64,000 nucleotides of DNA from Rhipicephalus microplus. Lineage: Eukaryota > Arthropoda > Arachnida > Ixodida > Ixodidae. Positions 1 through 11,700 of this stretch are shown here, piece after piece. A program made the translations under genes and the position numbers. Each line of letters begins with the position of its first letter. Within the stretch, counting starts at the first letter, position 1. The stretch covers positions 70,423,906 to 70,487,905 of the forward strand of contig NC_134707.1 of the NCBI RefSeq assembly GCF_043290135.1, read 5' to 3'. The notes below the pieces were generated by a model. It had not been told where the DNA came from. It searched no databases and saw only the letters and a program-made list of their open reading frames with translations.

Positions 1-91
1 AAAGTATAATCATGAAATGCAATTTTGTAGTAGCGTTGCTTGATTGATCATTGTTGGTTTTCATAACTTTGTGGGTGGATTCTACTTCCTA

Positions 92-290
92 AATGAGGGG
101 GAGGAAGAGGAATAAACGTCATTGAATAAATTCGCAGGTTTAGGGGGCCGGGCCTAGGCGTCCTGTGAGGGACCGTCCAGGACTTGCCCCGACACCGCCT
201 CACGGTAGTGCTGGGTTGCCCTGGTTTGGTCGACAAAAGCGGCGCTCCACAGAGCGCCAAGGAGCTTCGATGAAAGGGTTGTGGTGTTCT
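92..290 (-). mobile_element. 5'-truncated LINE 3' end
   Basis: On the minus strand a short open frame ends near 154 with residues resembling the C-terminal tail of tick I-like LINE ORF2 proteins (pattern DQxxAxQxxREA). It is followed by a polyadenylation-like AATGACGTTTATT and a pyrimidine-rich CTCTTCCTCCCCC tail. The same order (coding tail, AATAAA-like block, CT-rich tail) closes the better preserved LINE at 29043-31434. Only the last part of the element is recognisable; GC-rich DNA to about 700 may be more of it, but I cannot show that. Confidence 0.45.
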
Positions 291-2490
291 CTACTGTCCT
301 GGGCACTCCCACATCACTGCAGCTTCGCGAACCCGCAAGTCTAGATCCACGCTTGTCTGGGCTGCCATGCTGCAGCCGCTCTGCGAGCCCAAAACTCTGG
401 ACTGAGTTCCCGCGCAGCCGCGCTGCAAGCCGTCCTGTCTTCATTCACAACGAAGTACACTCCATGAACACAAAAGCGTCAGCCGGGAGCAAGCGTGCTT
501 TATAGCTCTTGGAGCGCCACACCAAAATAAACAGCTTGCCACGAGCGCACGCGCAATTACCGCTTTCCTTTTCTACGGGCGTGTTCCCGGCCGCTGCTTC
601 CAGCACGTCCAAGCCAGGACAAAGGACGTCGGAGGGACAAGGCTCGACCCTTTGAAACTTCTCCCCTAAAATGCCGTAGGCTTCTACTCGCTGTCTGCAT
701 GGCATGAAAATTGACTAGCACAATGCTTGGAACATGAAGAAAATTTTCTGACAGGAATGTTTGAAACTATATGCTCAAAGCAGAGAAAGGCGAACACTTA
801 TTTTTGACCTCTATGAGGTCGAGGGTGGGCTAGACATCGAATAACAAACTGCGGTAGAGTTAGACTTCATCGAGTTCTAGCTCAACTGAAGCTCCCATCC
901 TAAGCAGCTGCAAGACCTACAATTTCCGGAAAAAATCATGAGGTATGTTATCATTTACAGCCGATTCACTCTCACACTTGCTATTTTATTCGGTCAGTTC
1001 TGCTGCCCCTAATTAAATATATCTGTGAATATTTAGTAACCAGTGTCAGTGTATGATGATCACAGTGAATATAAGACATACGGGCCCTCTGGAAGCTTCA
1101 TGTCCGAAATATGGGACCCCTAATTGTCACAAATAAATTTCTATTAGTAGCGAGAAAGACTAACTAGTGCCATTTGACTACAACCTTCGAAGCTAATATT
1201 GAAATTATTTCGTTCGTTCGTTTCAACGGACTGCGTTTTTCTGCATTCTACTCCATCTTTTAGTGCGACAGTATTAAGTAAAAATAACTCCTAAGATGAC
1301 AATTAGGGGTGTGAAAAGGAGCATCGGGTAGTTATCCTCATCGCGTTTGCCATTTCATCATTCGAAACGAAGAAGTGCTGTCAAGCGTGAACGTAAGCCT
1401 TCCACTAATTTCGTAATTCCAGCGTCAAAAGACAACGCCCCAGTCGACGCCAGGTGCGTTTCAAGAGACCGACCCCGGACTTCCCAGCTCTTCCGCGAAC
1501 CAGGTGCACGGCGAAAACCTCAACGTATAGCTTTTGCTTTGTGCGCTAAAGCGTGCCAGCGGTTCGTACGTGTCCTGCGACGAGCGCGTATTGATCGCGC
1601 TTGTTGGAACCGGCTTAAGAACGCCGTGAATCAAGCAGTTCTCGGAAGTCACCTGTAAAGTCGAGCTTTTTCCCTGTCATTGGCAGCACTTCTTTTGCTT
1701 TCAATGTGCGTGCCGCCCAGTGTTTAGTCATTTGAGTTGCTGCGCCACTTTGCTCAAGGTAACGCGTAATAGTACCAGAGAACCCCGGAGTCTTTAAAAA
1801 AAATAAAAAGAAAAAACACTGATGAATGCCAATGACTGATTTCTGAACACGACACTTTTTTTATGCACCTTCTCTGGCCCATACTCATTCTTTCAGTATA
1901 TGATGGTTGGTCACGCTACTTTGCCCGTTTCACGAAAATCTTTCTCTTCCATGTTCTCTGAGCGTTAAGAAATTTCATTACAATTAACTGCAGTTGAGAC
2001 TCAAACAAATTTACGCGAATCACAAAGTGTATATGAAGAGCGCTGACTGGCAAATCAAGTTTATTCACCCCTGGAGCAGGGCGAGTACTGCAATCGACTG
2101 CTGATCCGAAAGTCACAAGTTAGATCGAAGCCATAGCAGTCGAATTTCGATGGAGGCAAAATCCTAAAGATCTGTGTGCTGTGCGATGTTATTGTACGCT
2201 GAAGAGCAACAGATTACACAAAATATACATATCACTGTTCTTGCTCGTAAAACTTGGGGGGTAGGAGTTAGTACCCTCGCAAACTGCTGGTAACTATATT
2301 TCCATGAGAAAGAGGTTTATTATCGCCATGCACCAAAGAATAACTGAACCTAAGCCAGCAATGTGGTTTACGCATGGCAACCTATCTGTTTTTTTACAAA
2401 ACCGTTGCGGGTTATGCTGCAATGTTAAGCTCTTGTCCATAAACGCTGTATTTTTTTCAAGCTTATTTTTAGTTTCTAAGTTTGTCGCGT
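291..2490. other. no recognisable gene
   Basis: Unassigned sequence. Two GC-richer islands (about 290-710 and 1340-1660) contain short open frames without recognisable domains. The plus-strand frame at 1347-1658 is Arg-rich and has no family resemblance that I can name. The rest is AT-rich, with no RNA gene or repeat that I recognise. Confidence 0.5.
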
Positions 2491-2690
2491 GCCGCGCCAT
2501 GGTAGTCTGTGACTAAGACACTTGGCTGCTGACCTGTAGGTCGTGGGAACAAATTGCGGCAGTGGCGGCTGCGTTATCGATGGAGGCGAAAATGCTGTTG
2601 GCCTGTGTGTTCATATTTGGGCGTATGTTGAAGAACCCCTGATGGACGAAATTGCTGGAGCCCGGCATTACGACGTATCTCATATTTGTT
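2491..2690 (+). mobile_element. Ruka-type tRNA-derived SINE, old copy
   Basis: It matches the intact copy at 60590-60849 in order: tRNA-like head, the GGCGGCTGCxTTxxCGATGGAGG core, the AAGAACCCC block and the TACGACGTATCTC block. The B box is decayed and scattered substitutions mark it as old. It ends directly in an ATT microsatellite that probably grew from its tail. Confidence 0.8.
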
Positions 2691-2717
2691 ATTATTACTA
2701 CTATTATTATTATTATT
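2688..2717 (+). repeat. (ATT)n microsatellite at a SINE tail
   Basis: Short trinucleotide run immediately downstream of the SINE, consistent with expansion of the SINE 3' tail. Confidence 0.85.
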
Positions 2718-3599
2718 CTTCTCGCGAGTACTTCATATGTTTCTTATTGTATATAAACTCTCGGAGTTATCAGTCGTATATACTGACCTGCTAGATGGCA
2801 CTTTTTGCGACCTTCATTTTTTGTGCATATTTCTTCCACCATGCAGTATTTTGAAACATTTCCTCACAAACACCGATTCACGTTCTGATAGACTAGATTG
2901 TACTGCTCGCTCTAATCAGCAGTGCGCAAGAAGACACATAACACGTTTTGTGCGTTCTAAGAGTGGAAGATTTGCTCGTTTTTCTACTGATAACTACGGA
3001 GATTCGCATGAAACGTAATAAAAAAGTATTGTCAGCTCGCTTACTTGTTAAACTTGTCAGGTTTGAAAGAAACGGTTCGTATGTTAGCCCCCCAAATTGC
3101 AACGTAGATACACTTCCAGCTTTTGTGAGAGGTCTGGCTCAGCGAGTGAGTCCCGAGTGAAAACCTGGCCTCATGGTGTGGGTGTGTGCCATACGATTCA
3201 ACGCTGTAGTTCACATATCTTCACATCGAGTTGTTTGAGGTGCTCTAAGGTGACATCGAAGAACCAGTCGTTAGTATAGGGACTGCTTTTCTGCTGCATT
3301 CTCCAAGTAAAATTTACTCACGGCAAAGTTATTGATGTTTGGCGTTCCAACGCAAGTATGTACTCCACATGCTCATCATATGCACGAAACCTAGATTTTG
3401 TCAGCGTTTCAGAGGACATATGTTCTACTGGTATGTATTTCACAATACTATGTCATTCTTTACGCGGTAATCAACATTTTGTCATCCAACTTTGAATAGT
3501 TTTCATACCTTGGCACGCACATCGGGTCGACGTGGCACATCATTTTTCATTCTTCGGATAAACTTAGATCAATACTTTCAAAGCGTAAAAATGAAAAAT
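2718..3599. other. no recognisable gene
   Basis: AT-rich sequence with only short random open frames; nothing recognised. Confidence 0.5.
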
Positions 3600-4135
3600 A
3601 GGTGAATAAATAAGAGTGAAACGCGGACACAGAAGTTCACAAAACTAATCCACTCAGAGTTCTTCCGACAGGTGAGTAGTTCGCAAGAAGCCCAATAGCG
3701 CTTGCACGGCCTTCTGTAATAATGAGTGATGAGTCCATGGCGCAGTATACTTCTTTCTGACAGCGGCTAGTCACCTAACTTGTCGAATGTATTAGAAAGG
3801 TACTGTCTTTGTAGATTATAACACGGGCAATCACATAGAACGTGTCGAATTGTCTCTTCATCTCCGAAATGTGCATGGGGGGCGTTCTCGGCCATCCCTA
3901 TGCGAGACACGTACTCACAGGTAAACGCGGCGCCCAACCATAATTTGCACAGAACAGTAGCGTCACCTCGTCGTAGTTTTGTTGGGAGCCGTAAGCTTAA
4001 CCTAGGATGAAGGGATCGTAATTCTGCATGCGTAAAAATTCCCAAACCCCAGTGTAGGGTAGCATACCGGACATTAGCATCTGGTTAACCTCACTGCCTT
4101 CCCTTTTTTCTCGTTTTTCTTCTCTTCTTTAGAGC
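3600..4135 (+). mobile_element. LINE 3' fragment with internal inversion
   Basis: Two adjacent pieces of one LINE family lie head to head. From 4045 down to about 3600 the minus strand reads the C-terminal end of ORF2 and the start of its 3' UTR. From about 4048 to 4135 the plus strand reads the last part of the 3' UTR (CCCAGTGtAGGGTAGCAtACCGG, then the GTTAACCTCxCTGCCTT block and a T/C-rich tail), as at the 3' ends of elements A and B. The pieces are contiguous in element coordinates. This is the arrangement left by twin-primed reverse transcription with 5' inversion. I could not find a clear target-site duplication. Confidence 0.75.
3654..4045 (-). pseudogene. LINE ORF2 C-terminal fragment
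   Basis: Remnant of the end of an I-like LINE ORF2 protein. The readable part contains LCKLWLGAAFT, then RIGMAENAPHAHFGDEETIRHVLCDCPCY, which corresponds to the C-terminal Cys/His motif of element B (C1150, C1153, H1161, C1164, C1166), although the first cysteine pair is replaced. An in-frame stop lies near 3767 and a frame change follows. After that the minus strand continues as KAVQALLGFLRTTHLSEEL to a stop at 3654-3656, matching the natural C-terminus of element B (KATKALMKFLRATRLVERL). Non-functional; it belongs to the inverted part of the surrounding insertion. Confidence 0.8.
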
Positions 4136-5644
4136 TTCGTTTCAGTGATAGATTCTGCTTTGTACGTAGCTGTGGGCAATAGCGATAAGCAGAAACTATT
4201 GACATAACTGAATATTTTTGTTACAGTGTGTCGAAACCCCGTATGATATCATATTGGGCACGCTTCAGTAGGCGTTATGAAAGCTTCGAATGGGATACAG
4301 ACGGAACGCTGGTATAGAAAAAAACAAGATGAACGCTGTGATTGCCCTCTATCCTCCTGCTCTGATGTCCCGACTCTAGCCCAGTTTAAGGTTTTTTAGC
4401 AACTGGTTCCCCGACAAGCGTTTCTAAGTAAGCGTAAATTTTTACTTCGAATGTCTGTTAACGTGGTGAAAAATTTCTGTTTATGGCGTTTTTTCCGTTT
4501 TTTTAAATGTTCTCATTGAAGTAGTACTGTGCTTAGCTTCCCAACAATGAAGCGGCCACTGCTCTTGGACAGGCGGACACTTAGAAGCAAATATCAAACC
4601 CACCATAAATAGAGACAGAAGAGGTACAGTCGCGAGCTAAATGCAACTAAGTGCAGCAACACAGAAAAATAAAAATACAGAAAAATTACACTAAACGTAC
4701 GTCAGGTGTCTTCCAACCATTCTTTGAATAATTCAAAAACAGCTTGCCCTCGAAAAAGCGCATTTTTAAAGAATCGAAAACCAAGTTGTATTCAACAGCA
4801 CACTGTCACTGAACTTTGAATACAGAAGCATTCGCACGTGAAAGCAACTCGTTTCCGAGGAAGCCTTAGTCACTTTTTTGCTGAAAAGGAGTTGAGAATG
4901 TGTAAAGCGTTTCCGTAAGGAGGCGATGGAAGGTGTTTGAAATGGCGTCTCAGCGTCAAGAAAAAAGCGTTTCTGTTTTCTTTTTTTATCGAAAGTGCTT
5001 TGTTATACCTCATCGCAAGTGCCTTGTCAAAGCCGCAATTGGGTGGGGGGGGGGGGGGGGAAACGGGAGAGGTGGGTTTTATTAAATGTTCACGCGTTAA
5101 TTTGGGAGAACCGTGTTACCGATAAACACTTCTTTAGCACACCGCAGTTGAAAACAAGCAAGAAAGAGAGCCGTTCATAAGCCGCTCGTCGTCCCAGACG
5201 TCGTGATCGTATACGTTTCGCGCGGAGAAAAAACAGTGGAGCTTCACGCTGCCTCGCTGAACTCGTGTCATTACAGGGTGATCCTTTGACAGTTGAGCCC
5301 TTAGCGTCAGCGGCACCGAAGAACGAGCAATTAGCGCTAGATTTGACAACAAGAAAAAAAGAAACAAATAAGAGTAACATTATGAACATACCACAGAAAA
5401 GAAAGTAGCGTTCTGCGTTAAGGCGCTGCGCCGCAGTCTGAAGCAACGTCGTAAATAAGGTGCCTGAACTGTCGGCACACGAAGTACTTCCTTATTTGAA
5501 ACAAAAAAAAACGAGTGCTTCATTTCTTCCGTTTTTTTAGAGTACATCACGTTGCTGTCGTCATATTCGGCTCTCCAAATACTTTAAAAGAGTTGTCTGT
5601 GGGCGACTTGGTGTTTTGACATAAAAACCATTCTGAGTTGCGCA
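4136..5644. other. no recognisable gene
   Basis: Unassigned sequence. The only structure seen is a 16-base G run at 5045-5060. Open frames around 5090-5446 have no recognisable domain. Confidence 0.5.
5045..5060 (+). repeat. G homopolymer (16 nt)
   Basis: Uninterrupted run of 16 G. Other long G runs lie at 10713-10729 and 40693-40705. Such tracts are prone to length errors in assemblies. Confidence 0.95.
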
Positions 5645-6540
5645 ACTGAACCAATTATACAGGAAGAAAGAGATGAGCTCTGGTACACACTGATTTTATT
5701 GAAGGCAGATGCACGCCTTCACACATTGACATACTGCGCAGGGGCATCATCACAACAACAACTGTAGATAAAAACGAAAAGTGAACTCAAACAAGGCGCA
5801 AAATAAAAATTAAACTTCACTACTGTACAGAAAAAGTGGAAGTGTCACTTACACACCCCTCCCTTGCTTTCCTGATCAAAAACAAAATGTTTCCAACGCC
5901 ATTATCATTATCGACGGAGCTTGGGAAGGGACTGGAGGGCATCACCGTTTCCTACACCTCACCCTAAGTCAACTGCTGGACCTAAAATAAAGTATTTTCG
6001 TATAACAGAACGCGAGGCATTTTTCACGTACTTCCATGTAGGAGTTTTCCAAACCAGAATCACGGTTCACAATGCGAGCATGTCATGCCGTGGTCAACGA
6101 GGTGAATTCTCCTTTCATTTTTAAGATTTCTTTCGTGTTCCCTCAGTCGGCCCTTCAGGCAGCGCCCTGTTTGGCCGATGAACGTTTTACCCGAGGACAG
6201 TGTAGTCTCCTATACGCCCTTGTTGTCAAGCTCAACAAAACGTTTTTCATGCTATCTTGAAGAGCTATCTTTTTTCTCCAACATTATGATGAGACCACTC
6301 GGTAGATAGACTCCTTCGGGACCAAGAAAACCAACAGCACGTAAAAATGACTAGCTACCTTTTTTTCAGGCAATGTCTGACTTCGTGCATCAACGGAACT
6401 GCTTCTGGTCTCTGCGTGTCCACCAGGGACCTCACACCATGTTTTGAGTCGCCTGGCTTGATCTTCTTAAGAAGCGGCTCGGCAAAAGACACGACGACCG
6501 ACCCAGGGAAGCCGGCTGAAAAAACCCTCTCCTACTGTCA
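5645..6540 (-). mobile_element. Penelope-like element, 3' part, decayed
   Basis: Read on the minus strand, the region gives the linker after the reverse transcriptase (VPLMHEVRHCLKK, then a frameshift to KVASHFYVLLVF), the GIY-YIG endonuclease start (GKTFIGQTGRCLKGRLREHE), the HLVDHGMTCSHCEP stretch, and a long 3' UTR ending in TCTGCCTTCAATAAAATCAG at about 5690-5710. This order of linker, GIY-YIG nuclease and AATAAA-type end is that of Penelope-like elements common in ticks. The 5' boundary is uncertain, and no reverse transcriptase core remains in the window. Confidence 0.75.
5990..6480 (-). pseudogene. Penelope-type GIY-YIG endonuclease remnant
   Basis: C-terminal endonuclease of a Penelope-like protein, which in active elements nicks target DNA to prime reverse transcription. 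The GIY-YIG signature is present as TFIGQTGR, followed by the RLREHE helix (about 6140-6205). A Cys/His segment (DHGMTCSHCEP) follows, then a stop at about 6060. Further breaks are a frameshift in an A-rich tract near 6355 and a stop between the KGV and ETTLSSGKT segments. Non-functional. The family assignment rests on this motif order, not on a database match. Confidence 0.75.
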
Positions 6541-7239
6541 TAATCGTAAGTGCGATGCCTGAAATGAGAGCAACTTGAATACATTGCCTTGAGTTGCTAA
6601 TTGCGAAGCCAGTTTAGCTCGACGTACGTATGCAGTTACCATCAAAAGGTGTGCCGCTCTGTTATCGATGCACGTTGTCATCCGCGGGATGTAATTTTGT
6701 AGCAACATCTGCGACGTGTTAAGAAAAATAAGGAAAAATAACTCCGTCGACTCAAGAGGTGACTCCGTAAACGCGCCTAAAATGCGCTCCACGTCACCAT
6801 TCAAAGTAAACACTGCTCGAAAACACTTACCAAAAGCGCCGGAGGACCGCTTGCATGAGCCTTGTGTGCTGTTAACGAAGCTGCATTTGTTTAGCTTTTC
6901 TCGTTTCGAAAGCGTGCGAGTAGCGCGTGTCTGTTCCTAATTAGTTCCCCGAGTGAGCGTGCACTGAATTGCTTCGAGCAAGCGACATATTTCGGGAAGT
7001 TGCTGTCGCCGAGCCTGTCAGACCAGTTTGAGTGAGCTGTTGACGTGGCCAGTCGTTTCAGCCTTAATTTTTAGCCCGAGGCAGCTCGCACGCGACTAAT
7101 TACGTGACAGTATTGCTGTCATTCAAACAATGTTATCTTTGTTAGCTTCAACTCTGCTAGCAATAACGGTGCAATCATAAGGTGGCGCACTCATAATTTG
7201 TTTTGACCGTCCACGTCAGAACACATGCTCTGGCTGTGT
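6541..7239. other. no recognisable gene
   Basis: Unassigned sequence; nothing recognised on either strand. Confidence 0.5.
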
Positions 7240-7450
7240 GCCCGGTGACACTTGAGTCTAACGACTCTGCCACGTTGGATGAGCCCTTCTGGCCGACCAA
7301 CTCTGTATAGAGCCCTTCTGGTCGACCAACTCTGGGCTATCCAGCAGGCTGACGATGTGGCCGAGTGGTGTGACTTTTTGGTGCATATACATTGGAGCGG
7401 CTGGTTGCGTGATGAGACGCACTCTGTAGGATATTAATAACGTTTTTATA
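7240..7450 (+). mobile_element. LINE 3' tail fragment with small duplication
   Basis: The plus strand reads RALLVDQLWAIQQADDVAE, a typical C-terminal end of tick I-like LINE ORF2, then a short 3' UTR ending AATAACGTTTTTATATA, which resembles a LINE polyadenylation region. A 25-nt segment (7281-7305) is repeated in tandem at 7310-7334 with one mismatch, so the tail carries a 29-nt internal duplication. The rest of the element is missing. Confidence 0.55.
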
Positions 7451-8391
7451 TACATACCTGAGAAGGGCACTTTTAACCTCAGGTTCCCTTAATGTGCCGG
7501 CTAATTCATTTCGATATTTATTTTATTATTTAATCATAAGCTAAACCTCTTTTGAGGGTCGTCACAGAAATGGCACAATCAATTACTCCAAGCACAAACA
7601 TATAACAATGGCCAACTAACAAGCGAAATTATATTGGACATTTTACCTGTCTAAAAATACCAAAAAATCATGTATACATCATTTGCTTGCACAGCTTTCT
7701 CTGGTAAACTATGTAAATGGAATTGAGTTTAGCTATGGGAGAACACAATGCGGCACATACCACATTAAGACTAAGGGGTCGGTGAGACAAAAAACTATTT
7801 AGTATTGACGGCTTTCATCCGTTCATCCTAAGGCAAATGCAGCGCAGACTTCAAAAGGGCAGACAAAAAGTTCCTTTAGACGGGCTTCGAAAATGGTGCA
7901 CTGCTATTGCTTTATGATGACCAAGCAACTACCTAAAGATTTGTCTTTCACCCCTTTAAAACCGAAGCAACAGACGCGATAGAACCACGAGTCTTGATGC
8001 GATATTGATATATACCAGTGACGATCACCTCGACGACTTCTCTAATACACGTATAGTGAAACATTTACAGAAAAAGAGTACAGTACAAGGGATTATCGCT
8101 TGTCAACACCATCGGAGTTCTGCTGTTATCTGCAATCCGTTTTTTTTTAATCGAGCTGAATTGTATTACGGCAATGTGTATGCTAATCCAATGGGATCAC
8201 CTACAAAACGGACTCATATAAGCAGAAACAGCTTCAAACAGGCAAAGCTAATTCTTTAAAACCTTGTTTAGTGGCCGACACTTGTGGATGTGCAGTAGTC
8301 GCACGTATATTTTATTTTAAGCCCCTTTACTAACAGACTTGTATATCTATGGGCAAAATTCATAGAATAATCATTCGTTACGTTCCTTACG

Positions 8392-8396
<5 letters not shown>
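7451..8396. other. no recognisable gene
   Basis: AT-rich unassigned sequence; nothing recognised. Confidence 0.5.
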
Positions 8397-8454
<58 letters not shown>

Positions 8455-8479
8455 ATATATATATATTTATATATATATG

Positions 8480-8517
<38 letters not shown>
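8397..8517. repeat. (TA)n microsatellite with GTAT variants
   Basis: About 120 bp of alternating TA with interspersed GTATGTAT units. Confidence 0.95.
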
Positions 8518-8518
<1 letters not shown>

Positions 8519-8590
8519 CTTTATTTTATTCGGTGAGTGCCCCGCTTTGCTCAAAAAGGCGTTACAGCAGGGGGGTTACAGACTGAAATA
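8518..8590 (-). mobile_element. possible LINE 3' end between TA arrays
   Basis: The minus strand reads CTGTAACCCCCCTGCTGTAACG, then GGGCACTCACCGAATAAA and the TA array. This resembles the closing segment of a non-LTR element, with the TA array as its expanded tail. Only about 70 bp support it. Confidence 0.3.
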
Positions 8591-8667
8591 AAACAATTCT
8601 TCGTTTATACAGCACACTTGCTTGTCTTGCAGCCGGTTCCAATCTCTAATGGTCATCACAAAAAAGT

Positions 8668-8671
<4 letters not shown>

Positions 8672-8744
<73 letters not shown>

Positions 8745-8757
8745 TGTGTGTGTGTGT
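8672..8757. repeat. (TA)n followed by (GT)n
   Basis: About 70 bp of TA repeat, then AATAT and a short GT run. Confidence 0.95.
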
Positions 8758-11700
8758 TTTGTTCGCATGATGACCTGTGATTTGCAAGCAGCATACGCCC
8801 CTACAACGTGTTGCTGGCTAATTGAAACCATGGTATAATATATACAGGCTTATTGTCTTAGTTGTAGCCTTAGTATAGTCTCATATTTCATTATTCACTC
8901 TTAAAACTACGTGTTCAATTTGCACGCTGTTAAAATTAGTGATCAACAGCGACTGAGAAATGTTTTGGTCACTGTAATTATTTGTCTATCATACTTAGAT
9001 CAGAAATGGTAATGCTATACTTGAGGCTGTCGCATAGGCATGCCAGTAATTGAATTAAATGGAAACGAAACTAATTTAGTCATCAATTTTACATGGGAGA
9101 TGGGCCAGTTACATTTGAACATAATTTACGCTTGTCTTAAAAATCTCCCTGCTTCCAATTAACACAGACGTCACAACACCTATTGTTGAAAAGAAATGAG
9201 AGTGCATCATATGGAATTGATGAATATTCATTCAATAGACTTTCATTCTCTTGTGAGATAAGATATTACATTTCCAACTTACACATTCGGGTCTAGATAT
9301 GTTTTAGTGTTAACTAAAGTGAAGCAAAAGGCAAGTTCTGTTTAAAAGCTCTCTTTTTACAAAAATGGAAACAAACAAAACACTCAGGATGGTCTTTTTA
9401 TTTTCTCATTCTTCAGGTTTCATGAGCGCGGATTAAGGACGAGAGTGTTGAACCCGAAAACAAGGGCTCCTTCGAAGCCCGCGCATATGAGAGGCATGAA
9501 ATTCTGTTTTTTAGGGCCCCTGCAAGCATTGACATAGATAGCTTTTGTTATGCAAGTCTGAGCCACGTTTAGCTGAAGAGAAAGTAAGAAAGGCTCAACT
9601 TATATTGTCCTAAGAGCTCTTCACTTCGGTCTGAATTCGTGGATCTATTGGGCTATTGACTTTGGAACTCTGGTGAAATCTCTCTCTCTCTCTCTCTCTA
9701 TTGTGTGTCTGTGTGTGTTTGTGCGTATAAAGAAGATCCGTCAATTACATGACGCATTTTCGTTCTTAGTGGAGCGCCTGTGACTGAGACGCATTTCTTT
9801 CTTGCTCTCCTGCCTTTGAACTTATCCCAGAAAGGAGTTTGCTCACGCAGTTAAGCCTAGGATGAAAACGAGTGCTTTGCGTCGGTTACGAAAAAATCTT
9901 CCGCTATGTTCAATAAAACACTGAGCGCTAGAATACGATTCAAAATTTTCAGGGTGCGAAGAAATCGGTTCAAATCAAACGTGTGCCGTCTATAAAAGGC
10001 TATAATTATAGCTTTTTCTTCATTGTCTTTGTGTCTGAATCAGTCATGCGGGTGGAGACGTCCATTCATTCCTACAATGATTCAATTCATACATTCAACA
10101 CGTTCTCACTGGGTATGGTACAATGCTAGGAGGGTAACGGCAATACACTGAAGAAATGGTAGAACTAACTTACTTTACAGCAACAACAACGACAATAATA
10201 AAATTAATAATAACAATAATATTGTAGGCGAACATAACATTATACTTCTTGTTTTACATGGGAAAACCCTAGATATGAGTGTAAGACAGGCCAAACAACC
10301 TTTTTTGTGAGGGCCATGTAACAAAATTACACTCGTTATGATTTATTGCTTCTCGCGAGAGAGGAGGGCTTCGAAAATTTGGCCAGCTAATAAAATTTAA
10401 CGTGGACTGATATACCAGAGTATGCTGGCATCTAGCACTTTGCTGCCTTTGATGTATGTGCAACCGATACGGCTCGAGCTTTCTGGTCAGCATCCGGATT
10501 CTGGACACCTTAACCGCGAGCGAAAGATATTACAATACATTCCGATCATGTACAAAGTTAGCGCTGCTTGTACATACGATGATGAGCATCTGATCTATGA
10601 CGTTGTAGAGGGTTTTTTTTTTCACTTTTTGAGGGGCAACCTTCCTCTATTTGTTATCTCTTACACCAGGCTTATGTGTACGTCTTGAACAACCTCCAGT
10701 GGTTTATGTTATGGGGGGGGGGGGGGGGGTGCGGAGGCGCGATCTCCGACGCTGACCACAACCTAAAGACGGTTAGAACATCAATCTAAATGCATCACAC
10801 TGCAGATACGTTGTTGTTTCGTCCTGTTTAAAACGTATATTGTTTAACTCCTAGCTTTTGGGATAAATCACGGAGTTTAGGGGCGACCTGCCGGAATAAA
10901 GTAGCAAGCTTTACTGACTGTTTTGTAGTGTCATCACAGACTGTTCTCCTCTTTCATCGTTTCATGTCCTCTTTCCTTCTCTGAAGTAGAAGTCACACAA
11001 CCAAAGAGTTCCTCTACGTAATTTCCCTGCCTTCATTTACTCAGGTTCGCCTGGGTGACAAAGTAGTTACAGTGCTCTGCTGCTGCCTCGAAAGTCGCGA
11101 CATAACTGCATCCTTTAGTGGTCGCATTTCAGTAGACTTGCCTTCTGTGTGATACGAGTGCGCGTTAAAAAAAATATCATTGATGTTCACCTATGCGGTG
11201 TGCTTCGTAATTTTATCTTTGTTTTGGAACGTAAAAGACCAGTACGTTCCATTGTTATATTATTATTTTAGCGTTCTCTGACACTTGGGCATAACTCGAG
11301 TCCTCATTGGATGACTGACGTTGTTGAGCGCTTACAGTTGCACCTCATTGTTTCCCCTGCGTGGCGGGTAAAATCTTTCCAGAAATGGTGTGTATGGCAA
11401 GGCCAGGAGGGTGGGTGCCCAAGTAACCTGGGCCCATCCCCCCCCACAAAAAAAAAATTGAATTCAAGAGGTGTTTTAGCGAGAAGCAATAAGAAAAGTA
11501 GGTCTTTCTTTTCAAGGCTTTCAACAAATCTCTCTCTAACTGGAAATGTTCCCTGGCCAAGAGCTTGGCCTTCTCCTAAAAATACAATTCTTATGTGAAC
11601 GTACACTACAGTCGAAGAACTACGTCCATAAGACAGTCTGAGGTACTTTTTTTTATTTTCGCTTCATGACCACATACCGCATGTATTTGTCTATTCCGAG

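Noticed and set aside
1347..1658. Arg-rich 103-codon open frame on the plus strand
   Set aside because: It sits in a GC-rich island where stops are rarer; the opposite strand is open as well and no family resemblance was seen.
8349..8831. Open frames rich in Tyr-Ile
   Set aside because: They are translations of the TA microsatellites.
11304..11606. Overlapping open frames on both strands of about 100 codons
   Set aside because: No domain is recognisable and both strands are equally open; a decayed repeat is possible but could not be named.
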